Source of the DNA: Ignavibacteria bacterium
GTDB taxonomy: Bacteria; Bacteroidota; Ignavibacteria; SZUA-365
Assembly (NCBI GenBank): GCA_002869275.1
Contig: PKTF01000384.1
Span: 1-32,892, forward strand
Direction of reading: 5' to 3'
DNA length: 32,892 nt
Shown here: piece by piece, positions 26,301 through 32,892 of the stretch
Position numbering within the stretch: the first letter of the stretch is position 1
Layout: every line of letters begins with the position of its first letter
Made by a program: the position numbers and the translations under genes
The notes under the pieces: generated by a model
Seen by the model: the letters and a program-made list of their open reading frames with translations, nothing else
Told to the model about the DNA's origin: nothing
The model's database searches: none

Positions 26301-27044
26301 GTCGCTTCCATCGCCGGTAAAATCGCAGAAGTTTCCGCCTCCACCGCCACCGCCAGGACCTGCATGTTTTCCGTTGGCGTCAACCTGCAAGAGAGTGTTT
26401 GATGCTGTGCGGACCGGTCCGCGTGAAATAATCACAGCAGGGAGATATCCCTGGTTTCCCGGTGCGGCGGCATCGGGGTCGCCGACCGATACGGAGTAAT
26501 TGCTTCCCGAGAGAATGAGACTGTCCACGATCATGGCGCCGCGGGGTGATCGCTGGCCCCAGGATCCGCCGCTGCCGAGCGTACCATCTGCCGAGGAAAC
26601 AATGGCCGGCTGGGGGCGGACGATGTAGAACGTCTGCGTATTGGAAGGTGTACCGTTCCGCACAAAACGGATGGGAATGCGAAACGCCGCACCGACAGCC
26701 TCCCAGTCACTGCTCGTGGGACTCACATCGGGATGAATTAAAAGCTGCGCGGAGACCAGGCGTCCGCTCCATGAAACAACGAAGGGACCAATTTTCACAA
26801 CACCGGTATCGGCCGGGTCAGCACATTCGAGACGCGTGTCGTCATCGGCATGATTCAGGAAGAAGCCGTCGGATCCGAAATTTCCAGGCGCATCGTGCGG
26901 CGCTACGAACTCTACATAGATATTCATTCCGGGGCTCCCGACATCGGGGAGCATGTAGGATATTTCCTGCGCCGGGGCAAAACCGAGAAGAACAGGAAGC
27001 AGTGCAACAATACAAAATGTCGTTAAGCCAAACCGATGTGTCAT
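23358..27044 (-). CDS. T9SS-secreted glycine-rich protein with Ig-like (choice-of-anchor D type) repeats
   Basis: The 1228-residue protein has a signal peptide (LLPVLLGFAPAQ, residues 1-26). An N-terminal beta-region (about 27-165) is followed by a glycine-rich region (about 165-475) with many GGGG, GGSGG and GDGGDG runs, resembling the Gly-rich surface domains found in large secreted proteins. After a linker come four Ig-like repeats of about 105 residues (starting near 595, 700, 807, 909; VRNDGDGTL, LLTNTGSIPL, FNNSDGTVQI, LRNAGLIDI). A cohesin-like module (about 1007-1126) precedes the T9SS tail (about 1144-1228, NHPNPFNPRTEI, ending RRMLLAK). The tail and preceding cohesin-like module are shared with the two repeat proteins at the start of the window. 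It is probably a surface or matrix protein; the ligand is unknown. Confidence 0.88.
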   Translation of the reverse strand: MTHRFGLTTFCIVALLPVLLGFAPAQEISYMLPDVGSPGMNIYVEFVAPHDAPGNFGSDGFFLNHADDDTRLECADPADTGVVKIGPFVVSWSGRLVSAQLLIHPDVSPTSSDWEAVGAAFRIPIRFVRNGTPSNTQTFYIVRPQPAIVSSADGTLGSGGSWGQRSPRGAMIVDSLILSGSNYSVSVGDPDAAAPGNQGYLPAVIISRGPVRTASNTLLQVDANGKHAGPGGGGGGGNFCDFTGDGSDGGDGFTGGGPGGRNRAGNPFSSDEYRNPGTGSGDFIGMTGGSLNGIRGGNAPAYEASGGGTGHPFGTSGEGCNSGSNCDPPGGYGGGSGQRQLQNGGGAGYATDGASSNLGNGGKTHGNEFIVPLAGGSGGGGGNPQQGFACSGDGGGGGGALRLFAPEMSTYLVTSNGAGGRDGSSADGGGGSGGAVSMETKLLSSVWKISAVGGSGVGSIGGAGRIRMDGPLGWTSSGMPVDESLFVGPSTDTTMFVRKTFTLTGTGNGEAVHLFLRSDREPWTEIAVINGYGTSWSHDITFEGEEGLYYLAALQSVPDPSSNQFASRPQFVMSQAAANIFWFSTRPELVADIARTLPDLLCEDESFDTLLVRNDGDGTLVIAEAAFVRGDQGYELLTPAAFPVFIAPEEEEVFIVRSRRVPGQTGLKTDSLYLINNSPGGSPHYIAFSQQVDLAEFLASVETLVFPTVLICDDTSSAVASFLLTNTGSIPLTIPAPFNVGPEYTVIAPASFPIVLNPGDDVSIRLRVTHVTTGAFTNLLRFRIDLGDCLIDEEVTLESDAWEPDVTLAPVAEGRVQCPGDMVSLATFIFNNSDGTVQITGISTDNPAFTITSPMPPFSLAPQEGRDVEIVFQPAMAGATNARLIVESEPCGQQLETALTGYLDSLLLVADALDFGMVRASTLPMTAMATLRNAGLIDITITSASSAGPFRIISGLPVTIPAGGSADVEVEFEDTMQDGDYSEELELMHTPSCGPVMLQVNGRRATARVVLIADTLSAEPSNVIDVLLYLRNAENMQLFGATGIRATLRYHKSLLVPQFEPAGSIVGDERVIELDIPLTTNANNVAMRLPFMVTLGTEEEGQLLLTDVQSIGGDLTVDVEQGYFTLLGVCREGGTRLFDADGQIALRPNHPNPFNPRTEIVFEVLEAAHTVLYVVDGLGRRVATLVDAVLRPGVHSATFDASTLPSGFYISVLQTPTVIKTRRMLLAK

Positions 27045-27091
27045 AGTGTCATCCCGTGCATTCAGGCAGTGTTGTTCAGGGGTAATACTGT

Positions 27092-27120
27092 ATTGTATTC
27101 ATTTGGTCTGAGAGATTCAA
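27092..27120 (-). promoter_or_regulatory. Probable promoter of the glycine-rich T9SS gene
   Basis: On the minus strand TTGAAT (27115-27120) and TACAAT (27092-27097) are separated by exactly 17 bp; read in Bacteroidota style it is TTG, 20 bp, then TA. The leader to ATG 27044 would be about 40 nt. The TACAAT half continues as TACAATACAGTATT, related to the dyad upstream of the toast-rack gene. Confidence 0.45.
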
Positions 27121-27131
27121 TTGAAAAGAAA

Positions 27132-27161
27132 CACCCCGCTTCGCATGCGCGAAACGGGGTG
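27132..27161 (-). terminator. Intrinsic terminator of the methylmalonyl-CoA mutase genes
   Basis: The stem CACCCCG (27132-27138) pairs with CGGGGTG (27155-27161), and the inner arms TTCGC / GCGAA extend the hairpin. Read on the minus strand it runs into a T-rich tract. It lies 30 nt after the mutB stop and before the promoter of the next gene. Confidence 0.85.
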
Positions 27162-27191
27162 AATACGTAGCAACATCGATATTCTATGAAA

Positions 27192-29360
27192 TTATTCTCC
27201 GAGGAGAATTTTCATAAGCTGCTGTGCGGCCAGAGATATCACCGTTCCGGGACCGAAGACCGCTACAGCACCGTTTTCATAGAGGTACTCATAATCCTGC
27301 ACCGGGATCACACCACCGACGACGACGAGTATGTCTTCGCGGTTGATTTCATGCAGCTCCTTGACAAGAGAAGGAACCAGCGTCTTGTGTCCTGCGGCGA
27401 GGCTGGAGACTCCGATGACATGCACGTCGTTTTCTGCTGCCTGACGCGCGGCTTCGCCGGGAGTCTGGAAAAGCGGACCAATATCGACGTCGAAACCGAG
27501 ATCCGCGAATGCCGTGGAAATGACTTTTGCGCCACGGTCGTGTCCGTCCTGTCCGAGTTTTGCTATCATGATGCGCGGACGGCGTCCTTCCTGTTCGGCA
27601 AAACGATCGGTGAGCGCTTTCGCTGCCACAAAGTTACTGTCATCACCTGCTTCACTCGAATACACGCCGGAGATCGAACGCACGACAGCCTTGTGACGAT
27701 CGAACACCTCTTCCATGGCATCCGACATTTCACCGACGGACGCACGTTTCCGTGCCGCATCAACGCAGGCCTGGAGGAGATTTCCGTCTTCCTTTGCCGC
27801 CTGTGTGATATTGGCGAGAGCCTCCTGTACTTCCGTGTCATCTCGTTCGCTGCGCAGTTGCTGGAGTCGGTGTTTCTGGGCCTCGAGCACAGCCGTATTA
27901 TCGACTTCGAGAATGTCTATGGGATCCTCTGTTTCGAGGCGATGCTTGTTCACGCCCACGATCGTGTCCTTACCCGAATCGATGCGTGCCTGTTTGCGCG
28001 CGGCCGCTTCCTCGATACGCATTTTTGGCAGACCAGCCTCAATGGCCTTCGTCATGCCGCCGTGTTCTTCCACTTCCTCGATCAGTTTCCAGCCCCGCTG
28101 CGCAAGTTCATGCGTGAGACGCTCGACGTAGTACGAACCCGCCCACGGATCGACAGCGCGGCAGATGCTGGTTTCATCCTGTATGAACAGCTGTGTATTA
28201 CGCGCGATGCGTGCCGAGAAGTCGGTCGGTAAGGCGATTGCTTCGTCGAGCGCGTTCGTGTGCAGCGACTGCGTATGGCCCATCGCCGCGGCAAACGCCT
28301 CGACGCAGGTGCGCGTCACGTTGTTGAACGGATCCTGCTCGGTCAGGCTCCAGCCGGACGTCTGGCTGTGTGTACGCAGGGACATGGATTTCGGATTCTT
28401 CGGGTCGAACTGCTTGATGAGCTTCGCCCAGATCATCCGGGCGGCACGCATCTTTGCGATTTCCATGAAGAAATTCATCCCGACGGCCCAGAAGAACGAC
28501 AGACGCGGTGCGAAGGCGTCAATGTCGAGTCCGGCTGCGATACCCGCGCGTACGTACTCCAACCCGTCCGCCAAGGTGTAGGCCATTTCGAGGTCGGCGG
28601 TGGCTCCTGCTTCCTGCATGTGATAGCCGGAAATGGAAATGGAATTGAATTTCGGCATGTACTCCGCCGTAAAGGCGATGATATCCGAAACGATGCGCAT
28701 GGATGGTACAGGTGGATAGATGTAGGTGTTGCGCACCATGAATTCTTTCAGAATGTCATTCTGAATCGTTCCGGCGAGCTGGTTCAGACCTACACCCTGC
28801 TCTTCGGCAGCGATGATGTACAGGGCCATGATCGGCAGCACCGCACCGTTCATGGTCATGGACACCGACATCTTGTCCAGGGGAATCTGATCGAAGAGAA
28901 TGCGCATATCAAGTATCGAATCGATCGCCACCCCGGCCTTACCGACGTCGCCGACCACACGGGGGTTGTCGGAATCGTATCCACGGTGTGTCGCGAGATC
29001 GAACGCGATCGAAAGACCTTTTTGTCCGGCAGCGAGATTGCGGCGATAAAATGCGTTTGATTCTTCCGCGGTGGAGAAACCGGCGTACTGCCGCACTGTC
29101 CACGGCCTCGTCGCATACATCGTGCTGTACGGCCCGCGCAGGAACGGCGGGATGCCCGCTGCGAAATCGAGGTGTTCGAGTCCCTGCAAATCCTCTTTCG
29201 AGTACAGAGGAGCGACGGGGATATGCTCGGGTGTCATCCAGTTGAGAGAGTCCAGTGCTTTGCCCGTGTTCTGTTCGCGGGCGGCGTTTTCCCAGTCGGC
29301 TTTTTCGCCAAAGACGAACTCTTCGATGCCGTAGGGAATGCTGGAAAAATCGGGTTTCAT
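27192..29360 (-). CDS. mutB: Methylmalonyl-CoA mutase, large (catalytic) subunit
   Basis: With ATG 29360 the protein has 722 residues. AAGGAA lies 8 nt before this ATG, which supports it over the in-frame ATG at 29390. It interconverts (R)-methylmalonyl-CoA and succinyl-CoA through an adenosylcobalamin radical, linking propionate to the TCA cycle. The barrel domain carries [33 protein letters not shown] and [16 protein letters not shown]-type substrate motifs (named here by their central parts). The C-terminal B12 domain shows DGHDRG (the DxHxxG histidine ligand), VSSLAAGH and VVGGV. Length and motifs match MutB. It follows the small subunit gene by 19 nt and ends before a terminator. The G-protein chaperone (meaB) and epimerase are not in the window. 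Confidence 0.97.
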   Translation of the reverse strand: MKPDFSSIPYGIEEFVFGEKADWENAAREQNTGKALDSLNWMTPEHIPVAPLYSKEDLQGLEHLDFAAGIPPFLRGPYSTMYATRPWTVRQYAGFSTAEESNAFYRRNLAAGQKGLSIAFDLATHRGYDSDNPRVVGDVGKAGVAIDSILDMRILFDQIPLDKMSVSMTMNGAVLPIMALYIIAAEEQGVGLNQLAGTIQNDILKEFMVRNTYIYPPVPSMRIVSDIIAFTAEYMPKFNSISISGYHMQEAGATADLEMAYTLADGLEYVRAGIAAGLDIDAFAPRLSFFWAVGMNFFMEIAKMRAARMIWAKLIKQFDPKNPKSMSLRTHSQTSGWSLTEQDPFNNVTRTCVEAFAAAMGHTQSLHTNALDEAIALPTDFSARIARNTQLFIQDETSICRAVDPWAGSYYVERLTHELAQRGWKLIEEVEEHGGMTKAIEAGLPKMRIEEAAARKQARIDSGKDTIVGVNKHRLETEDPIDILEVDNTAVLEAQKHRLQQLRSERDDTEVQEALANITQAAKEDGNLLQACVDAARKRASVGEMSDAMEEVFDRHKAVVRSISGVYSSEAGDDSNFVAAKALTDRFAEQEGRRPRIMIAKLGQDGHDRGAKVISTAFADLGFDVDIGPLFQTPGEAARQAAENDVHVIGVSSLAAGHKTLVPSLVKELHEINREDILVVVGGVIPVQDYEYLYENGAVAVFGPGTVISLAAQQLMKILLGE

Positions 29361-29379
29361 TATTCTGTTCCTTGCTTCC

Positions 29380-31500
29380 TTATTGAACATCGATTCCGAG
29401 GGTGTTGATCAGTTCCGACAGTGTTTCGCCGACATCCGTTCTGACATGGATGAAGGTGTACACGCCGGCGGAGGTCAGTGCATCGATGTCATTTTCCGGA
29501 TTGCCGGCAACGATGACCAGGGCGTTGCTGTTCTGCTTTTTAAGCTCTTCGATGAGCCGCTGAACCCCATCGCGATAGCTTTCGTCATCGCTGCAGACAA
29601 CGACGACATCCGCTCCGTCTGCAGCCGCGGCCTGTGCGGCCTCCTCGGCTGTTTCAAAACCGATGTTATCTTTTATATCCATTCCCGCTGCACCGAAAAA
29701 GCCCGATGCGAACGTTGCGCGAGCCCTGCGCCAGAAAACGGGTCCCAGCGTGGCAAGAAAGACACGGGGACGCTTCTCCGCGCGATCGACGGCCTCCCGG
29801 ATATTCTCAAACTTCTCTGCTGCGCGAACCTGTGGAAGCGGGGTGACCAGCATGGGGTTCTCGTTTTCTTCACGGAGAATGTCGTTGATCTCCGAGACGA
29901 GTATACCAGACTCTGCTTCGTCACGAATCAACTGCGCCAGGCTGCTGCCTGTCTCGGCGAGAGCCTTTTTGAGACGCGCCTCCGTTTCGCTGAGCGCTGC
30001 GCGTTCCTCACGCTGAGAAGCCAGAGCGCTGCAGACGTCCTCGCGCACCTTTTCAGGATTATATGCCGGTGGGGCGAGCTCTTTTTCCGTCAGATTGGGA
30101 TACTGGTTCGTACCGACGATCACGTCTTTCCGTCGAGAGATATTTTCGTTTCTGGTGGAAGCCGTGGCGGCGATCCGCTGCTGTACGAAGCCCTTCTCGA
30201 TTGCGGCGATCATTCCACCCTGAGACTCTATTTCCTGGAACAGTTCCCACGCCTTGCGTGCGAGGCTATCGGTCATCTGTTCCACGTAGTACGAGCCCGC
30301 GGCCGGATCACCCACCTGCGTCAGTTGCGACTCTTCCTGGAGTACGATCTGCGTGTTGCGTGCGATGCGGTGGGAGAACCTTCCCGGTGCGCCGGCAACA
30401 TCGTCGAATGTGGCGATATGCATCGATTCTGCGCCGCCGATTGCTCCGGCCATCCCTTCTACAGTTGCGCGAAGCATATTGACATAAGGATCTCTCACTG
30501 TCTGCTTCCACCACGAACTGCGTACATGCATGCGCATCATCATATCATCGTCCGATGTCGCACCGAAATGTTTTACGATACGCGCCCACAGCAGGCGGGC
30601 GGCGCGCAGTTTTGCGACTTCCATGAAGAAACGTGTACCGACCGGGAAGGTGAAACGCATGCGCGGTGCAATTTCGCCGATTTCCAATCCCATATCGCGC
30701 AGACGGCTCATATATTCCACCGCGCTGGCCAGAACACAAGCCAACTCTTCCACCGCGCTGGCTCCAGCATTGTGGAAGGTCTCGCCGCTGATGCCGATAA
30801 CCGTGGTACGGGTATCGGATACGAAGCGAACCGAATCCGCCATTAATCTCATGGCTGTATCGAGCGCATAGGGAAGCGTTCCGCTGCGCAGGAGCTCCGC
30901 TATCGGATCAAACTCTACATGCTTCGGTGAGCGGTCAGCCGCGGCAAACAAGGCGAGGAAGGTGGGTGATGAGAGCCCTCCATAGACATCGATATCAGTC
31001 TCAGTGGGAATAGCTGCGAGAAGCGTCTGTACGTCTTTCAGACTGTGTGCCTGCACACCTTTTCTTCCCGCGAGTTCGAGGACGTCCTCGGTATCGGCAG
31101 CGTGAACGAGCGCGCTGTCCATCTGCAGTCCGACCACCGTTTGACCGTTGCTCACCCCGTTTTTCATCAACACGGATAGTTCTTCCGCATCGGGGGTATC
31201 AAATACCTGGGCTATCGACCAGGGGTTTGTGGTATTTCCAAGAGGCGTGTTTCCGCGGACGAAAGGAGCGCTGCCGGGAAAGCTTCCCAGATGCGGAATT
31301 TTTTCCACTTCGTTACGGAAATACACCGCATCCAGGGAAATACCTTCAATGGTATTCCACTGTAATTTTTTCTTCAGATCAGCACCTTTCAGATCCGCGG
31401 TGGCTTTCTCGGACCACTCTTCTCTGCTCACAGGGCTGAATTCTCCGAACAAACTGCCGGAGGGTGTTTTTTCACTGGTATTCATTTCTGCACTCTGCAT
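29380..31500 (-). CDS. mutA: Methylmalonyl-CoA mutase, small (non-catalytic) subunit
   Basis: The protein is about 707 residues from ATG 31500; ATG 31485 is equally possible, and the upstream ATG 31548 sits at the predicted transcription start, so it is unlikely. Family similarity begins at [13 protein letters not shown]. It keeps the barrel fold ([56 protein letters not shown]), but the C-terminal cobalamin-fold domain lacks the DxHxxG motif (it reads [15 protein letters not shown] there), as in the known MutA partner. It forms the heterodimer with MutB and stabilises it. No clear Shine-Dalgarno precedes any of the candidate starts. A good promoter lies directly upstream, in the gap after murI. 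Confidence 0.95.
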   Translation of the reverse strand: MQSAEMNTSEKTPSGSLFGEFSPVSREEWSEKATADLKGADLKKKLQWNTIEGISLDAVYFRNEVEKIPHLGSFPGSAPFVRGNTPLGNTTNPWSIAQVFDTPDAEELSVLMKNGVSNGQTVVGLQMDSALVHAADTEDVLELAGRKGVQAHSLKDVQTLLAAIPTETDIDVYGGLSSPTFLALFAAADRSPKHVEFDPIAELLRSGTLPYALDTAMRLMADSVRFVSDTRTTVIGISGETFHNAGASAVEELACVLASAVEYMSRLRDMGLEIGEIAPRMRFTFPVGTRFFMEVAKLRAARLLWARIVKHFGATSDDDMMMRMHVRSSWWKQTVRDPYVNMLRATVEGMAGAIGGAESMHIATFDDVAGAPGRFSHRIARNTQIVLQEESQLTQVGDPAAGSYYVEQMTDSLARKAWELFQEIESQGGMIAAIEKGFVQQRIAATASTRNENISRRKDVIVGTNQYPNLTEKELAPPAYNPEKVREDVCSALASQREERAALSETEARLKKALAETGSSLAQLIRDEAESGILVSEINDILREENENPMLVTPLPQVRAAEKFENIREAVDRAEKRPRVFLATLGPVFWRRARATFASGFFGAAGMDIKDNIGFETAEEAAQAAAADGADVVVVCSDDESYRDGVQRLIEELKKQNSNALVIVAGNPENDIDALTSAGVYTFIHVRTDVGETLSELINTLGIDVQ

Positions 31501-31553
31501 CGTGAAACTGTAAGGCGAAAGCATCAACTTTGATACAATCGCGCCCATCGTGA

Positions 31554-31584
31554 CAAATTTAGCGATTTATTCCCTGCTGATAAA
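31554..31584 (-). promoter_or_regulatory. Bacteroidota-type promoter of mutA-mutB
   Basis: On the minus strand TTTA (31581-31584) is followed after 19 bp by TAAATTTG (31554-31561), a perfect TAnnTTTG. The start of transcription would be near 31545, so the mutase genes can be expressed separately from murI even though they lie on the same strand. The murI stop overlaps the region just upstream. Confidence 0.6.
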
Positions 31585-31593
31585 GCCCGGGAA

Positions 31594-32415
31594 TTACTGG
31601 AGGTGCACTTTGGTAACACGCAGGTCGGCTTTTTGGAGAAAGAGTTCTCCGAGCTGCTTGAATTTCTGAGGGACGTCGGAAACGAAGAACGAGTAGTTGG
31701 GTTGGGCGGTGGACGTGTTGAGAAGATTTTTTTCCCTGAGCATCTGCTCAACCTGGATGGCGGCTGCTTCCCCTGAGTCTATCAGCGCTACCTGCGGTCC
31801 GACATGCTTCTGTATGACATCACGCAGAATAGGATAATGCGTGCAGCCAAGTATGAGTGTGTCGATCTGTTCCTTGCGCAGGTCGGCGAGGTATTCCTCG
31901 GCAATCAAGTCGGATGCGGGATGTGTTCTCCAGCCTTCTTCCGCGAGAGGAACGAAGAGCGGACAGGGCGTGGAGAATATCTCAAACGACGATTTACATT
32001 CCTTGAGCTTCCTGGGATACGATTCACTGCCGATCGTAGCGAGCGTTCCGATAACACCGATGCGACCGTTCTTCGATGCCTTACATGCGGCGGCAGCTCC
32101 AGGTTCAATCATTCCGATGATGGGGATATCGAAATGTGCCTTCAAGTCATCGATTGCTACCGCGGACACGGTGTTGCAGGCCACCACGATGATCTTCACT
32201 CCCTGCTGCAGAAGAAAGCGGGTATCCTCGAAAGCGTATTCGCGAACGACTTCTTCGGATTTACTACCATAAGGCACACGTGCCGTGTCACCGAAGTACG
32301 TGATATTCTCCTGCGGAAGATGCTGCATCAGAGCATGCACGACCGTCAATCCGCCGATACCCGAATCGAAAACGCCGATGCTCTTCTGTGTTTCTGGGAT
32401 ATTCCAGGATGGCAT
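31594..32415 (-). CDS. murI: Glutamate racemase
   Basis: The 273-residue protein makes D-glutamate for peptidoglycan. Family motifs are in order: GVFDSGIGGLTV near residue 13, YFGDTARVPYGSKS, VVACNTVSA with the first catalytic cysteine, GMIEPGAAAA, GVIGTLATI, and LGCTHYPIL with the second catalytic cysteine and its histidine. Length is typical. It is cytoplasmic and cofactor-independent. It begins 15 nt after the stop of the GlnD-like gene, so it probably shares its message, and is followed by the mutA promoter. Confidence 0.98.
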   Translation of the reverse strand: MPSWNIPETQKSIGVFDSGIGGLTVVHALMQHLPQENITYFGDTARVPYGSKSEEVVREYAFEDTRFLLQQGVKIIVVACNTVSAVAIDDLKAHFDIPIIGMIEPGAAAACKASKNGRIGVIGTLATIGSESYPRKLKECKSSFEIFSTPCPLFVPLAEEGWRTHPASDLIAEEYLADLRKEQIDTLILGCTHYPILRDVIQKHVGPQVALIDSGEAAAIQVEQMLREKNLLNTSTAQPNYSFFVSDVPQKFKQLGELFLQKADLRVTKVHLQ

Positions 32416-32430
32416 GTTCAGCTGTATCCG

Positions 32431-32892
32431 TCAGTCTTTGGTTAAATCACGAATGTTGCCGAGGATGTTCTCTCTCAGCGTTGCCTGGTGAACGGGATTG
32501 TCGAAGGGGCGTCCTTCCGGATCCTCAACGTAGAAGGAATCCACGACGCCATCTACCCGCGATGCAATTTTGGCAAATACGACGTTCAATCCAAACGCCG
32601 ATATTTCACTGGTGACCCTGTAGAGCAATCCGAAGGTGTCAGGCGCGTAGACTTCAATAATCGTTTGTGGTTTTCCTTCTTCCCCGGTTTGTACGACGTA
32701 CTCCACATCCGTTTTCACATTGCTGGTCGGAAGCTTTCGCAGCCGACGAATCCATTTCCGTCTGTATCGGATGTACAGCCTTTCTGCATCGAGTTCACCC
32801 GCACAGACCTCTCTGATCAACCTTCGCAGGTCCTGTGTCTGACCGGGTGAAAGATGTCTGCCGCTGATGATATCCACAACACGAAACATGTC
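32431..32892 (-). CDS. glnD: C-terminal ACT-domain part of a GlnD-like protein (PII uridylyltransferase), cut by window edge
   Basis: About 154 residues up to the stop are visible; the frame is open at the right window edge (Asp before the first Met at 32889), so the start lies outside. The second half is an ACT domain: TIIEVYAPDTFGLLYRVTSEI, shown here by its core APDTFGLLYRVT, then FGLNVVFAKIASRVDGVVDSFYV. This is the pattern at the end of GlnD, where paired ACT domains sense glutamine. The preceding part (DMFRVVDIISGRHLSP, then a basic RYRRKWIRRLRK linker) fits the end of the first ACT domain and the link. GlnD modifies PII proteins in response to nitrogen status. Without the nucleotidyltransferase and HD domains a different ACT protein cannot be excluded. 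It precedes murI by 15 nt. Confidence 0.75.
   Translation of the reverse strand, partial: DMFRVVDIISGRHLSPGQTQDLRRLIREVCAGELDAERLYIRYRRKWIRRLRKLPTSNVKTDVEYVVQTGEEGKPQTIIEVYAPDTFGLLYRVTSEISAFGLNVVFAKIASRVDGVVDSFYVEDPEGRPFDNPVHQATLRENILGNIRDLTKD

Noticed and set aside
26101-26499. Proline-rich plus-strand open frame
   Set aside because: It is the complement of the glycine codons of the T9SS protein (GGN read backwards gives Pro), not a gene.
29380-31500. Second B12-dependent catalytic mutase
   Set aside because: The C-terminal domain lacks the DxHxxG histidine ligand, so this is the non-catalytic partner subunit, not a second enzyme.

Overview
The window looks like chromosomal DNA from a bacterium of the Bacteroidota / FCB supergroup, most like the Ignavibacteria-Kapabacteria side. 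Three large secreted proteins end in the type IX secretion (T9SS) tail with a PNPFNP motif. Several promoters fit the Bacteroidota pattern (TTTG, about 19-21 bp, TAnnTTTG). A split B12-dependent methylmalonyl-CoA mutase and a long-periplasmic-domain YidC fit as well. The exact taxon cannot be fixed from sequence reading alone. No phage, insertion sequence, CRISPR or other transfer signature was seen.

Layout: 1-6586 (+) holds two tandem paralogous T9SS cargo proteins built from cysteine-bracketed Ig/CARDB-like repeats and cohesin-like modules; the first is cut by the window edge inside its VWA metal-binding motif. 6667-7395 (+) is a PIG-L/LmbE deacetylase. It converges on smc across a bidirectional terminator. 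7493-13723 (-) is a two-gene unit: a GH2-like membrane protein that appears to have lost both catalytic glutamates, followed by the chromosome-condensation ATPase smc. 13724-14462 is a 739-bp non-coding gap that ends in two perfect parS sites flanking the yidC terminator.

14463-17156 (-) is the classical rpmH-rnpA-yidD-yidC cluster (ribosomal protein L34, RNase P protein, two membrane-insertion factors). 17236-22158 (-) carries nadE, an unrecognised very acidic protein, obg and a FecCD-type permease, with tight spacing from the acidic gene onward. 22284-23162 (+) is a secreted toast-rack/LiaF-like protein with a dyad in front of it. tRNA-Leu(CAA) and a 1228-residue glycine-rich T9SS protein follow on the minus strand. 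27192-32892 (-) has the large and small methylmalonyl-CoA mutase subunits, murI, and the C-terminal end of a GlnD-like ACT-domain protein cut by the window edge.

How it fits together: parS sites (ParB loading), smc (loaded by ParB at parS in known systems) and the origin-associated rpmH cluster lie within 10 kb, which suggests an origin-proximal segment, although dnaA and convincing DnaA boxes are absent. The remaining genes are mostly housekeeping (NAD synthesis, ribosome GTPase, peptidoglycan precursor, propionate metabolism) or cell-surface proteins. The most unusual items are the GH2 pseudoenzyme-membrane fusion upstream of smc, the paired parS sites within a terminator, the acidic protein upstream of obg, and the repeat architecture of the T9SS proteins.
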